A stretch of 64,000 nt of DNA from Sandaracinus sp. (GCA_002699025.1 PABA01000050.1:1-64000); one strand, 5' to 3'. Positions 18,437 to 27,227 are shown, counted from the first letter of the stretch. The notes: generated from the sequence alone by a model not told the origin. Numbers and translations are program-made.

Positions 18437-19423
18437 TCAGCGAGGGGGCACGGCGCCGTGGCAGAGCGTGCAGCCGAAGTCGCTGTTGGCGTAGACCAGC
18501 GGCACGGCCGAGCCCTCCTCGCCGAGCTCCGTGTAGCGGGCGACGTAGCCGTCGAGGTCCGCGAGCGTCTCTTCGACCCAGTCGCGGTACGGCCAGCTCT
18601 CCGCGTCCTCGGCCACCAGCGCCGCCTCGAGGTGTGCGCGCGCCTGCGCCGTGTCGCCGACCCGCGCGTATGCATCCGCGAAGTGCACCTCGAGGCCCGG
18701 CTGCGAGTAGGGCGCGCGCTCGGTGTTGCGCATGCACCAGCCCTCCGTGCACTCCCAGCCCTCGAGCATGCGCACGGCCTTCTGCGGTAGCCCGGTCTCG
18801 AGGGGGAAGCCGCTCATCGTGCCGGTGATGCTCAGCACGTTCCCCACGGGGTAACGCGCCACGTTCGCGTCGATGCGCTCCACCGCCGCGTCGAAGCGCG
18901 CCTCGTCGCCGAAGGCGAATCCGAGCACCAGGTCCATGCTGTCGAGCCAGGGCGGGTACTTCGCCTCGGCCGGGTCGAGCCGGATGGCCGCCTCGAGGTC
19001 CGGCACGACGTTCGCCGTCCGGTCGATGCCGTGCTCGAGCATCAGCTCCATGCCGAGCGCCGCGCGCCGGAAGTGGAGGCGACCGAGGGCCACGTCGTCG
19101 ACGCCCTCGGGCACCTGCTCGATCACCGCGCCCAGCAGGTCGTAGGTCGCCTCGCGCGCCTCGTATCGCTCCGTATGCGCTTCCCAGAAGCGCTCCTCGG
19201 CGCAGGCCATGGCGTCCTCGTGCGCGAGGCCCATGCAGTCCGCCGGATGGGCGACCGCCGCGTCGCCGCAGCCGAGCGAGAGGGCGAGCGCGAGCAGCGA
19301 CACACCGAGGAGCGGCACACCGAGGGGCGACACACCGAGGGGCGGCACACCGAGGGGCGGCACACCGAGGAGCGGCACCGCCGACGCCGCGCCGGGAGCG
19401 AGGCCCGCGAGGCGACGACCCAT
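18437..19423 (-). CDS. Lipoprotein with a repeat-expanded signal peptide and a C-terminal CXXCH motif
   Basis: A 328-aa predicted lipoprotein (lipobox LSLGC, Cys52). The signal peptide is unusually long because five 15-bp units encode repeated PLGVP-type pentapeptides at about residues 18-42. The body has TPR-like helices (ADAYARVGDTAQARAHLEAAL) and several scattered cysteines. The C terminus ends FGCTLCHGAVPPR, containing CXXCH, the c-type haem attachment motif. Whether haem is bound is unknown. The ATG overlaps the stop of the upstream lipoprotein gene by one base (TGATG), and the carotenoid oxygenase gene lies further upstream, so the three probably form one operon. Confidence 0.8.
   Translation of the reverse strand: MGRRLAGLAPGAASAVPLLGVPPLGVPPLGVSPLGVPLLGVSLLALALSLGCGDAAVAHPADCMGLAHEDAMACAEERFWEAHTERYEAREATYDLLGAVIEQVPEGVDDVALGRLHFRRAALGMELMLEHGIDRTANVVPDLEAAIRLDPAEAKYPPWLDSMDLVLGFAFGDEARFDAAVERIDANVARYPVGNVLSITGTMSGFPLETGLPQKAVRMLEGWECTEGWCMRNTERAPYSQPGLEVHFADAYARVGDTAQARAHLEAALVAEDAESWPYRDWVEETLADLDGYVARYTELGEEGSAVPLVYANSDFGCTLCHGAVPPR
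19298..19372. repeat. Five 15-bp units inside the lipoprotein signal sequence
   Basis: Five exact-length 15-bp units (CGRCACACCGAGGRG on the plus strand) encode a pentapeptide repeat in the hydrophobic core of the signal peptide of the gene at 18437-19423. A change of one unit keeps the frame and alters only the length of the hydrophobic region. Confidence 0.9.
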
Positions 19424-20346
19424 CAGAAGAGCCCGTCGCCCGCGGCGATGAGGCCGGCGCAGTCCATGCCGGCGTCCACCGGCACGAGCTGCAGCGTGTT
19501 GTCGCTCGTGTCCGGGTCCGGCCGCTGCGGCACGTCCATCTCGAGGATCGAGTTGCTCGCGCCGATGGTCTTCTGCTCGCTGCCGCCGCCGTGGTTCTGG
19601 CCGGTGAGCGTGCCCGCGCCGCCGCCGAGCGTGCCCTCGTACCAGCCGCGCTGCCACTGCACGACGTAGACGTCGCCGCTCGCGAGCCCGCTGATCGACA
19701 CGGTCACGCCCGGGTTCCCGTCGCCGTCCGCGTCGACGACCCGCGGATCGTCGGCGCTCTGGGGGAGCATGTCGGCCGGCGAGCTGGCCTCCCAGCCCAC
19801 GGCGACCGCGACCTCGGGGCGGAACCAGCGCAGGCTGCCGCCCTCGCTGAGGAACTCGAGCGTCGCCACGCGCGGCGGGATGCTCTGCGGCACCGCGTCC
19901 GGGATGGTCGTCATGGTCGAGCCGCCCTCGGTCTCCACGTGGCAGCCGCGCTCGGTCATCTGCAGCGTCTCGCCGACCTGCTCGATCGTGACGAGCCCCC
20001 AGGCGGTCGAGACGGAGCGCTGGTCGCCGAGGAAGGGCACCATCGAGATGGTCGCGAAGCGGCTCTCCAGGGCGAAGGTGCCGACGAGCTGCTCGACGGC
20101 CTCGGGAGGCGCGGTCGTCGTGCGCCCCTCGGGCGGCGCGCCCGCGTCGAGGCTCGGCGGCGTGCCCGCGTCCGTCCCGGGCGTGACCGAGCCCGCGTCC
20201 GCCCCGGGCGTCACCGAGCCCGCGTCCGTGCCGGGCGTCACCGCCCCCGCGTCCGTGCCCATGTCCATCGGGCGTCCGTCGTCGTCGCCGCCACAGGCGA
20301 CCGCCAAGAGGAGCGCGACGCTCCAACCCACCGTGCGAAAAGCCAT
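19423..20346 (-). CDS. Lipoprotein of unknown function with TDAGSVTPG repeats
   Basis: A 307-aa predicted lipoprotein (lipobox AVAC at about residue 18) with an Asp-rich start. A spacer of four nine-residue units of the type TDAGSVTPG spans about residues 31-62. The rest is beta-rich with one calcium-site-like stretch (VDADGDGNPG), and no known enzyme motif is visible. A good ribosome-binding site (GGGAGAGG) precedes the ATG. It sits between the carotenoid oxygenase and the CXXCH lipoprotein on the same strand. Confidence 0.75.
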   Translation of the reverse strand: MAFRTVGWSVALLLAVACGGDDDGRPMDMGTDAGAVTPGTDAGSVTPGADAGSVTPGTDAGTPPSLDAGAPPEGRTTTAPPEAVEQLVGTFALESRFATISMVPFLGDQRSVSTAWGLVTIEQVGETLQMTERGCHVETEGGSTMTTIPDAVPQSIPPRVATLEFLSEGGSLRWFRPEVAVAVGWEASSPADMLPQSADDPRVVDADGDGNPGVTVSISGLASGDVYVVQWQRGWYEGTLGGGAGTLTGQNHGGGSEQKTIGASNSILEMDVPQRPDPDTSDNTLQLVPVDAGMDCAGLIAAGDGLF

Positions 20347-20422
20347 GTCCTCACCTCTCCCGCGCCTCGCGCGGAGCGAACCCGAGAAGAACGAGCGGCC
20401 GAGCGCGCCCGGCCGCGCGACC

Positions 20423-22213
20423 TCAACCGATCCCCAGCACCGACTCGACGAGCGCCCGGGCGTCCTCGCGGAGCGCCGGGAGCGCGTCGCCGTAGTCCTC
20501 GCGCCGGTCGACCCGGTACCCGCCGTCGGACGCGCCGAGGTCGGGCAGCCAGGTCGTGTGGAGCGAGAAGCCCACGTTGAGCTGGGGGTGACGCATCCGA
20601 CAGATCGGCCCGCGGGCCAGGTCGGCGGCGTCGAAGATCCAGACCTCGTCCTCGCTCGGCCCGAGGGCCAGGGTGACGAGGTAGCCGTCGCCCGCGCTCG
20701 CCCCGCGGCGCGGCACGAAGGTCGGCGACATGGGCAGCCAGCCGAGGGGCAGCGCGACGTCGTCGGTCACGCCCATGGCGCCGCTCTGATCGATGCGCAG
20801 CACGCGCGGCGCGATCGGCGTCGTCGGCAGCTCGGCGAGCGGCATCATGCGATGCGGGTGGTCCGCGTAGGCCTCGGTGATGCGCGTCGTGAGCGCGTTC
20901 GGGTCGAAGCCGAGGGTCACCCAGAGCGAGTCCCCGAGGGGCTGGCCGGCCTCGCGCTCGTCGCGGCTCCAGAGCGTGATCCCCCAGAGGCGCTCGTCCT
21001 CGAGGACCGTCGACTCGAGCACCTCGCCGGTGCGCGCGTCGATGGTGTAGCGGCCCTGGATGGCGACGTCGGCCGGCGCCGTGGGCAAGCCGACGAGCGC
21101 CGAGGCGACCGGCGCGCCGCTGTGGTGCACGAGGTCCCCCTCGCGGATCCACTCGGAGGGGTCCGCCGAGTTCTGGTGCATCAGCGCGACCGTGATGCGG
21201 TCGTCGGCGTCGCCGCGCTCGATCATGAAGTGCGCGCTCTCGACGGGGATCTCGACGCGCGTGGCCGTCGCCGTGCCGCCCGTGAGCTCGGCCTTCGGGA
21301 CGATCCAGAGCACGGAGGTCGGCCGCTGCGGGCGCGTCACGTCCGCGCCAGTCATCTGCTCGGGCTCGATGGAGAAGGCGCCGTCGCTGAGGACCAGGTA
21401 GCGCTCCGTCGTGTGGATCTGGTGGAGGCTCTGGGCGACGAGGGCCGGCGAGCCGCTCGCGTCGACGAGCTCCGTGGCGACCGGCTCGGAGGCGCCGTCC
21501 CAGCGCAGCACGCGCGTGAAGGGCTCGGTGTCGAGGCCCTCGAGGGGCGGCGCCCAGTTCGGGAGGTAGACGACGTCCTCGTCCGGATCCCAGACGGGGT
21601 GGGCCGAGGCCATGTGCACCGGGAAGAGGTCGAGGCCCGGCGAGAGCGAGGGGAACATGGGGCGCCAGCTCGCGTGGAGGCCCACGGGCGTGACCACCTC
21701 GAGCGTCTCCGGGTCGATCTCCCAGGGGCGGCCCGCGTCGTAGGTGGCGAGGAGGCGGCCCGAGGGGCCGGGGACGAGCGCCGTGTTGCAGAAGTCGCGG
21801 GCGCCGAGGTGCGTCGACATGCGGAGCATGCCGAGGTTGCGGTAAGCGAGCTCGCCGGTGGCGGCCTGGTCGAGGAGGTAGTCGTCGGTGCGGAGGAGGC
21901 GCGACTTCAGGCGCGGGCGGCCCTCCTCGAAGCGGAGGCGGAGCACCTGCGCGTCGCCGGTGAAGAGGGGCGTACCGTCGCCGTAGGGGACGCCGCCGAT
22001 GACGAAGACGAAGCCCTCCATGTCGCGGGGGACCGCGCCGGCGACGACCTGGAGCTCGGCGTCGTCGAGCTCGGCGCGGGTGCCCTGGCCGAGGGAGGTG
22101 ACCGAGGGGTCGCCGGGGGGCGGGAGGAGGCTCCCGGCGGGGTCGCCGCAGCCGAGGAGCGAGCCCGCGCCAGTGAGCGCGGAGAGTCGGAGCCAGTCGC
22201 GTCGCGTGAGCAT
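20423..22213 (-). CDS. Carotenoid oxygenase (RPE65/CCD family), Tat-exported lipoprotein
   Basis: A 596-aa non-haem iron oxygenase-family protein that would cleave carotenoid, stilbenoid or related double bonds. Candidate iron-binding histidines lie in stretches typical of the family: MASAHPVWD, LHQIHTTERYLVL, ESAHFMIE and the C-terminal SLHTTW. The N terminus LTRRDWLRLSALTGAGSLLGC has a twin-arginine motif and a lipobox, so the folded protein is probably exported by Tat and lipid-anchored, which is unusual for this family. GGAGGT eight bases before the ATG at 22213 fixes the start. It heads an apparent operon with two lipoproteins. Confidence 0.88.
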   Translation of the reverse strand: MLTRRDWLRLSALTGAGSLLGCGDPAGSLLPPPGDPSVTSLGQGTRAELDDAELQVVAGAVPRDMEGFVFVIGGVPYGDGTPLFTGDAQVLRLRFEEGRPRLKSRLLRTDDYLLDQAATGELAYRNLGMLRMSTHLGARDFCNTALVPGPSGRLLATYDAGRPWEIDPETLEVVTPVGLHASWRPMFPSLSPGLDLFPVHMASAHPVWDPDEDVVYLPNWAPPLEGLDTEPFTRVLRWDGASEPVATELVDASGSPALVAQSLHQIHTTERYLVLSDGAFSIEPEQMTGADVTRPQRPTSVLWIVPKAELTGGTATATRVEIPVESAHFMIERGDADDRITVALMHQNSADPSEWIREGDLVHHSGAPVASALVGLPTAPADVAIQGRYTIDARTGEVLESTVLEDERLWGITLWSRDEREAGQPLGDSLWVTLGFDPNALTTRITEAYADHPHRMMPLAELPTTPIAPRVLRIDQSGAMGVTDDVALPLGWLPMSPTFVPRRGASAGDGYLVTLALGPSEDEVWIFDAADLARGPICRMRHPQLNVGFSLHTTWLPDLGASDGGYRVDRREDYGDALPALREDARALVESVLGIG

Positions 22214-22477
22214 CGGGGAGACCTCCGGCGGCCGCTCGGGAGCGACCCCCACGGCGCGGCACCCTCGCAGCGAGGTGTCGGGCCAGCAACAAAAAGTTGG
22301 AAGTTCCACTTACAGCCAACATGGAGCGCGGTTCACTTCGCGAAAACCCCATGAATTCCGGGCGATGGAGGCTGTGCGAACGCTCAATACGTGAACGCGA
22401 ATCACCGCCTCGGGCGGCCATACGGCGGGGGGAAGAGGGCGCGGCGAGGGTCTCCGGGCGCGTGATACGGTGGCTCG
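22214..22477. promoter_or_regulatory. Divergent intergenic region
   Basis: 264 bp between the carotenoid oxygenase gene and the MYXO-CTERM gene. A stretch of clearly lower GC (about 22285-22400) contains AACAAAAAGTTGGAAGTTCC and probably holds both promoters. No small gene is convincing and I could not assign -35/-10 boxes. Confidence 0.4.
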
Positions 22478-23488
22478 ATGCGGACCCGGATCGCGCTCTC
22501 GGCGCTCGCGATGCTGACCTCCCTGGCGGCGCGCCCGGCGAGCGCCCAGCGGGTCATCAGCTACGACACGCTCGGCGGGGAGACCCCCTCGGCGGTGACG
22601 TGCGGCTTCTGCGCCGGGGAGCGCTTCGGGACCGTCTTCCGCGAGCTGCCGCCGCCGGCGCGGGGCCTGAACCCGGAGGACTTCCCGCTGGAGCTGCGGA
22701 GCGTGCGGGTGGCCGTGGCGAGCGCGACCGTGGAGCGCTCCGGGCTCGGCTTCGCATGCAGCGGCTCGGTCGAGGGCGGCAGCGCGCTCGTCGACATGAC
22801 GATCTGGGCCGGCGTGACGCCGCCGAGCGGGGACATCTCGGCCGAGCCGGAGCTCGAGGCGTGGAGCGAGGACGAGGTGCTCGTGTGGGCCGGCGAGAGC
22901 ATCCCGCTGATGCGCTCGGCGGCGGAGAGCGAGGGCTCGGCCATGTACGAGGTGGGCTTCAACGAGCTCCGGGTGGTCGACGAGGACGAGGCGCCGATCC
23001 GCGTGGAGGCGCCGGCGACCTACCTGCGGGTGGTGATCGAGCTGAGCGCGGACGCGAGCGATCGGAGCGAGGCCTGCGAGGCGGGCGAGTCGCCCGGGGC
23101 GTTCCCGATGCGCGACGACGACGGACGCATCGCGGGGGAGCGCGGCTTCATCTGGGCGAGCGGCGCCGGCTGGCTCTGGAACGAGGACGCGCGGGTGAAC
23201 GTGAACGGCGACTGGGCGCTCCGGATCGAGGTCGTGCCCATGGGGAGCCCCACCGCCGACGCCGGCCCGAGCGACGTCGACGCCGGCGCGGTGGGGGACG
23301 CCGGCGCGGCGCGCGACGCGGGCGCGATGCCCGAGGACGCCGGCCCGGCGGACGTCGACGCCGGCCCGAGCGACGCGGGCGGAGACGAGGGTTGCGGCTG
23401 CCGCGCCGCCGGCCCCGCTGACGCCACGGGCGCCGCGCTCCTGCTCCTCGCCCTCCCCTTCCTCCGCGGTCCACGCCGCCGCCGCTGA
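22478..23488 (+). CDS. Secreted protein with a MYXO-CTERM-like sorting tail
   Basis: A 336-aa exported protein. A signal peptide ends near PASAQ (residue 24). The body (about 25-250) is beta-rich with few cysteines and no recognised domain. A linker of Asp-Ala-Gly repeats follows (DVDAGAVGDAGAARDAG). The C terminus has the Myxococcota sorting-signal layout: a GCGCR cysteine motif, a hydrophobic helix (ALLLLALPFL) and an Arg-rich end. Such proteins are thought to be processed and lipid-anchored on the cell surface. It is the clearest taxonomic marker in the window. Confidence 0.8.
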   Translation: MRTRIALSALAMLTSLAARPASAQRVISYDTLGGETPSAVTCGFCAGERFGTVFRELPPPARGLNPEDFPLELRSVRVAVASATVERSGLGFACSGSVEGGSALVDMTIWAGVTPPSGDISAEPELEAWSEDEVLVWAGESIPLMRSAAESEGSAMYEVGFNELRVVDEDEAPIRVEAPATYLRVVIELSADASDRSEACEAGESPGAFPMRDDDGRIAGERGFIWASGAGWLWNEDARVNVNGDWALRIEVVPMGSPTADAGPSDVDAGAVGDAGAARDAGAMPEDAGPADVDAGPSDAGGDEGCGCRAAGPADATGAALLLLALPFLRGPRRRR

Positions 23489-23528
23489 CGTCGACCCGCG
23501 CGGCTTTCTCGGAAGCGCGATCCCGGCG

Positions 23529-23898
23529 AGCGAGCCCGAGCGAGCTCGAGCGAGAGCCACGAGCCCAAGCCCCAGCCCCAGGCAGAGCCCGAGCGCGCAG
23601 CTCCAGCGCCAACCAGCGCCCGAGCGCGCAGCTCCAGCCCCAGCCAGAGCCCAAGCCCGCAGCTCCAGCCCCAGCCAGAGCCCGAGCCCGCAGCTCCAGC
23701 CCCAGCCGGAGCCACGAGCCCAAGCCCGCAGCCCCAACCAAGGCCACGAGCCCGAGCCCGCAGCTCCAGCCCCAGCCAGAGCCCGAGCCGGCAGCTCCAG
23801 CCCCAGCCAGAGCCACGAGCCCAAGCCCGCAGCCCCAACCAAGGCCACGAGCCCGAGCCACCAGCCCGAGCCCGAGCCCGAGCCCGAGCGAGAGCCCG
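23529..23898. repeat. AGCNNN hexamer array downstream of the MYXO-CTERM gene
   Basis: About 370 bp of degenerate hexamers with AGC every six bases on the plus strand (AGCTCC, AGCCCC, AGCCAG, AGCCCG, AGCCCA). Longer sub-repeats of GCAGCTCCAGCCCCAGCC also occur. It follows a stop codon by about 40 bp, with the AGC strand on the sense side of that gene. It is the same family as the arrays near 11.1, 26.0 and 54.8 kb. Confidence 0.85.
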
Positions 23899-23908
23899 AG
23901 TCCCCTGA

Positions 23909-24160
23909 CCCCCGCGCCGCAACCGCTCGTCGCCGCAGGCGGCGAACCCCGAGCCCCGCGGCGAAGCCGCTCGTCGCCTGACCCAGTCCCCGGCGCCCAC
24001 CACCGCCGACTTCGACGTCAGCGGCACGGACGGAAGCTGCCCGACCGTGCGCCTCAGCGGCAGCTTCACCAACTCCAACCAGTTCGACGCCACCTGGATG
24101 GCGAGCTGCAGCGGCTTCTGCGGCTCGCAGACCAACATGATCTTCGGAGAGCGCCGATGA
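23909..24160 (+). pseudogene. 3' remnant of a gene similar to the C terminus of the next lipoprotein
   Basis: The frame is open from 23909 to the TGA at 24158-24160 but has no ATG, GTG or TTG start. Its last 50 or so codons encode a plausible protein end (ADFDVSGTDGSCPTVRLSG ... FCGSQTNMIFGERR). This resembles the end of the downstream lipoprotein (TFDVETVVAGGC ... GCVNQSLMVTGTRR). The stop overlaps that gene's ATG in an ATGA, as in an intact operon. The 5' part is missing and the hexamer array lies where it should be, so this is probably a truncated paralogue. Confidence 0.6.
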
Positions 24161-25359
24161 GCCCCCGCCCTTCCCTGCTTCGCCTGAGCCTCTCCTTCGC
24201 CCTCCTCGGCGCCCTCGCCTGCGGCGACGACGACCGGGGCGGCGGCCGAGGTGTCGACGCCGGCTCGAGCGGCACCGACGGCTCGACGAGCTGCGCGAGC
24301 GACGCCGACTGCGACGACGGCTTCGACTGCACCGTCGACAGCTGCGGCGTCGGCGGCGCCTGCCGCCACGACGGCATCGACGAGCGCTGCGAGGGCGCGC
24401 TGATCTGCGAGCCCGGCCGCGGCTGCGTGGACGAGCCGAGCTGCGGGAGCGACGCGGACTGCGACGACGGCTTCAGCTGCACCCTCGACAGCTGCGGCGT
24501 CGGCGGCGAGTGCCGGAACATGCCCCTCGACGAGCTCTGCAGCGAGGTGGGGCCCGGCTCGAGCTGCGACCCGACGACCGGCATGAGCGGCACCGGCTGC
24601 ACCGAGGCCACGGGCTGCGAGATGGACGAGGACTGCGACGACGGCGTCGACTGCACCCTCGACACCTGCAGCGTCGACAACACCTGCAGCCACACGACCA
24701 TCGACGAGCGCTGCCCCGACGGAGAGGCCTGCACGGCGAGCGGCTGCTTCGCGCCCATGGACTGCGAGACCGACGAAGACTGCCAGGACGACGACTTCTG
24801 CAACGGCCGGGAGTTCTGCGAGCCCGAGTTCGGCTGCCGCCCCGCCCCCGAGCCGCGCATGTGCAACGACAGCGACGACTGCACCATGGACAGCTGCGAC
24901 CCCGAGCTCGACATGTGCGTCTTCCGCTGCGACACGAGCCGCCCCGAGTGCGAGTGCCCCGAGCCCGAGACCCCCTGCGACGGCGTCTTCGACATCACGC
25001 CGGCCCCCATGCAGACCTGCGCCGCCGTGCTCGGACCCGCGCAGGTCGAATACAACATCGCCGAGGTGGAATTCAGCTGCGTCGGCCCCGTCCTCAGCGT
25101 GGACGCCCGCAACGTCCCCAACCCGCGGAGCCCCTCCCCGCTGACGCAGAACCCGCGGACCGACGATGGCACCTTCGACGTGGAGACCGTCGTCGCCGGC
25201 GGCTGCGAAGAGCGCTACCGCCTGATGGGCCGCTTCCTCGACGCCGCCACCTTCGAGGCGACCTTCACGGCGATGTACGTCGACACGAGCGCCTTCAGCG
25301 AGTGCGGCCTCAGCGGCTGCGTGAACCAGTCCCTGATGGTCACCGGCACCCGCCGCTGA
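24157..25359 (+). CDS. Cysteine-rich lipoprotein with DCDDG repeats
   Basis: A 400-aa predicted lipoprotein (lipobox ALAC, Cys22). Residues about 45-275 hold five or six cysteine-rich units of the type C-x-SDADCDDGFDCTVDSC, common in surface proteins of Myxococcota; paired cysteines would form disulfides outside the cytoplasm, and the acidic DCDDG loops may bind calcium. The C-terminal 110 residues form a separate beta-rich domain shared with the truncated remnant upstream. The ATG overlaps that remnant's stop (ATGA). Function is unknown; adhesion or protein binding is possible. Confidence 0.8.
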   Translation: MSPRPSLLRLSLSFALLGALACGDDDRGGGRGVDAGSSGTDGSTSCASDADCDDGFDCTVDSCGVGGACRHDGIDERCEGALICEPGRGCVDEPSCGSDADCDDGFSCTLDSCGVGGECRNMPLDELCSEVGPGSSCDPTTGMSGTGCTEATGCEMDEDCDDGVDCTLDTCSVDNTCSHTTIDERCPDGEACTASGCFAPMDCETDEDCQDDDFCNGREFCEPEFGCRPAPEPRMCNDSDDCTMDSCDPELDMCVFRCDTSRPECECPEPETPCDGVFDITPAPMQTCAAVLGPAQVEYNIAEVEFSCVGPVLSVDARNVPNPRSPSPLTQNPRTDDGTFDVETVVAGGCEERYRLMGRFLDAATFEATFTAMYVDTSAFSECGLSGCVNQSLMVTGTRR

Positions 25360-25366
25360 GGGGGCT

Positions 25367-26446
25367 TCACTCCCGCGCCAGTGTGAAGAGGGCCTGGTGG
25401 CCGCCGGGGGGGTGGAGGTCCTCGATGGGGATCTCGGCGGGGGCGGCGACGAGGTAGACGGTCCAGCGGCCGGGCTCGGGGAGGAGCTCGGCGGCGAGGA
25501 GCTGGAGGCGCACGGCGCCCGATCCGGCGACGGCCGGGGCGACGTCGACGCGCTCGAGCTCGCCGCCGGCGCGGCGGCGGAAGACGGCGGCGTGGACCGG
25601 GAAGCTCACCTCGGTCTCCGGGCGGAGGCGGAGGTCGACGATGTCGTCGGCGCGGAAGGTCGGCGTGGCCGCCGGCGCCTCGTCGGCCCCGCGGGAGCTC
25701 TGCGCGCCTCCCCGGACGGTCGCGGTGTAGCCGGGGAGCGCCGGGCCGCCGCGCGGGAGCACGACGAAGAGGACGGCGGCGGCGACGGCGAGCGTCCCCA
25801 CGAGCCCGAGCACGGCCCGGCGGCTCGACAGCGTGGTGACCTTCGAGCCCCTCTCGGCCGGAGCCGACGCTGGAGCTTCCGACCGCGCTTCCGCAGAAGC
25901 CTCCGCTCGCGCTCGGCCTGGAGCAGCGGCTCGGGCTGGGGCGGACGCTTGGGCTGGGGCGGACGCTTCGGCTGGTGCTGACGCTGACGCTTGGGCTGGT
26001 GCTGACGCTGACGCTGACGCTTGGACTGGTGCTGACGCTTGGGCTGGTGCCGACGCTTGGGCTGGTGCCGACGCTTGGGCTGGTGCTGACGCTTGGGCTG
26101 GTGCTGACGCTGACGCTGACGCTTGGGCTGGTGCTGACGCTGACGCTTGGGCTGGTGCTGACGCTTCGGCTGAAGCATCGCCCTCCGCCCCCGTCGAAGC
26201 CGCTCCGGCCCCCGCGAGGATCGCCGCCGCGAACCCCTCCTCCGCCTCTTCCCCCAGCGCCCCGAACGCCGCCTCCAACGCCTCCACGTCTTCCCCGCGC
26301 GCCTCTGCCGCTTCCCGCAGCGCCGCGCGCTCGTCCTCGCCGAGCTCCCCCGCGGCCAACGCATCCCAGCGCGCGTCGGGCTCCTCCTCGCGCCGCTCCC
26401 GCGCCGCCGCCCCGAGGGCCTCCATGAGCTCGTCGTCCTCGCTCAC
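25367..26446 (-). CDS. Putative anti-sigma factor: single-pass membrane protein with an Ala/Gln/Ser repeat linker
   Basis: A 359-aa protein whose GTG start overlaps the sigma-factor stop by 4 bp, an arrangement typical of anti-sigma genes. Residues 1-80 are acidic and helical without the zinc-binding HxxxCxxC motif. Residues about 90-195 are a low-complexity linker of PAQASA units encoded by the AGC hexamer repeat. A transmembrane helix (LGLVGTLAVAAAVLFVVL) follows at about 205-225, then a 120-residue beta-rich periplasmic domain (DLRLRPETEVSFPVHAAVF). The anti-sigma role is inferred from position and topology, not from a recognised family. It is convergent with the cysteine-rich lipoprotein gene, 7 bp away. 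Confidence 0.7.
   Translation of the reverse strand: MSEDDELMEALGAAARERREEEPDARWDALAAGELGEDERAALREAAEARGEDVEALEAAFGALGEEAEEGFAAAILAGAGAASTGAEGDASAEASAPAQASASAPAQASASASAPAQASAPAQASAPAQASAPAQASAPVQASASASAPAQASASAPAEASAPAQASAPARAAAPGRARAEASAEARSEAPASAPAERGSKVTTLSSRRAVLGLVGTLAVAAAVLFVVLPRGGPALPGYTATVRGGAQSSRGADEAPAATPTFRADDIVDLRLRPETEVSFPVHAAVFRRRAGGELERVDVAPAVAGSGAVRLQLLAAELLPEPGRWTVYLVAAPAEIPIEDLHPPGGHQALFTLARE
25905..26175. repeat. In-frame AGC hexamer array in the putative anti-sigma gene
   Basis: Plus-strand units are GCTGGT, GCTGAC, GCTTGG and GCTGGG, so AGC recurs every six bases on the coding strand, giving Ala/Ser/Gln/Pro dipeptide steps (PAQASA). The array keeps the frame of the gene at 25367-26446 and probably forms a flexible linker before its membrane helix. 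Confidence 0.85.
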
Positions 26447-27081
26447 GCTCCCACCTCCGCGCCCCGCTCGAGCTCCGCCCGCAGCGCCCGCGCCTTCTTC
26501 ATGATGCGGCTCCGCCAGGCGTGCACGGCGTCCTTCGACATGCCGAGCTCCGCGCAGACCTGCTCGGTGCTCTTCTGCTGCCGCCACACGAGATCGAAGA
26601 TCTGCGCGCCGAGCGGGCTGAGCTCCTCCTCGAGCCGCGCGAGCAGCGCCCGCAGGAGATCCCGTGCGCCGACCTCGCGCTCCACCGAGCGCGCCGCCCC
26701 GCTCCGCCGCTCGAGCGCCGCGCCCTCGGTCGGCTCGTCGGTGAAGGGGCTCCGTCGCTTGCTCCGCAGGATCGCCCCGGCCTCGCGCTCGGCCACCAGC
26801 CCGACGAAGTTCGGCAGTGAGAGGCCCTTGTCCCCGTCCCAGCGCCGGAGCACGCGCGCGTCGTCCGCGAAGAGCGCCACGAAGACCTCCTGCGTCAGGT
26901 CCCGCACCTCCTGGCGCACCTCGCGACCGGCCAGGCCCCCGCGCCGGTGGAGCGCCCGCGCGACCCGCGCCTGGATCACCGGCGTCAGCGCCGCCACGAA
27001 GACGCGCACGGCGCCCGGCTCGCGCGCGAGGGCGCCCGGCAGCGCACGCGCGGCGTCGGCGGGTCGGGGAGAGGAGGACAT
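26443..27081 (-). CDS. RNA polymerase sigma factor, sigma-70/ECF type
   Basis: A 212-aa sigma factor. Region 2 (about residues 25-110) includes EVRDLTQEVFVALFADDARVL, matching the region 2.2 core-binding helix, and GLSLPNFVGLVAEREA. Region 4 (about 150-205) has the helix-turn-helix STEQVCAELGMSKDAVHAWR that would contact the -35 element. I take the ATG at 27081 (MSSSPRPADA); longer frames upstream look non-coding. The stop overlaps the GTG of the putative anti-sigma gene. The divergent gene across a 355-bp gap encodes the exported CHAT protein, a likely target. Confidence 0.85.
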   Translation of the reverse strand: MSSSPRPADAARALPGALAREPGAVRVFVAALTPVIQARVARALHRRGGLAGREVRQEVRDLTQEVFVALFADDARVLRRWDGDKGLSLPNFVGLVAEREAGAILRSKRRSPFTDEPTEGAALERRSGAARSVEREVGARDLLRALLARLEEELSPLGAQIFDLVWRQQKSTEQVCAELGMSKDAVHAWRSRIMKKARALRAELERGAEVGA

Positions 27082-27227
27082 CCCGGCGGGCGCCAGCCTA
27101 TGGGGCTCTCCACCCGCGGGCCAGGGAACGCGCTTCGTCCCCGACGACCGCCGGGGACGCCGATACACCCCGCTCCGCTCCGCCCACGCCTGCTCCATCA
27201 CGGAGGGACTCCGACGCGAGCCCGCCG

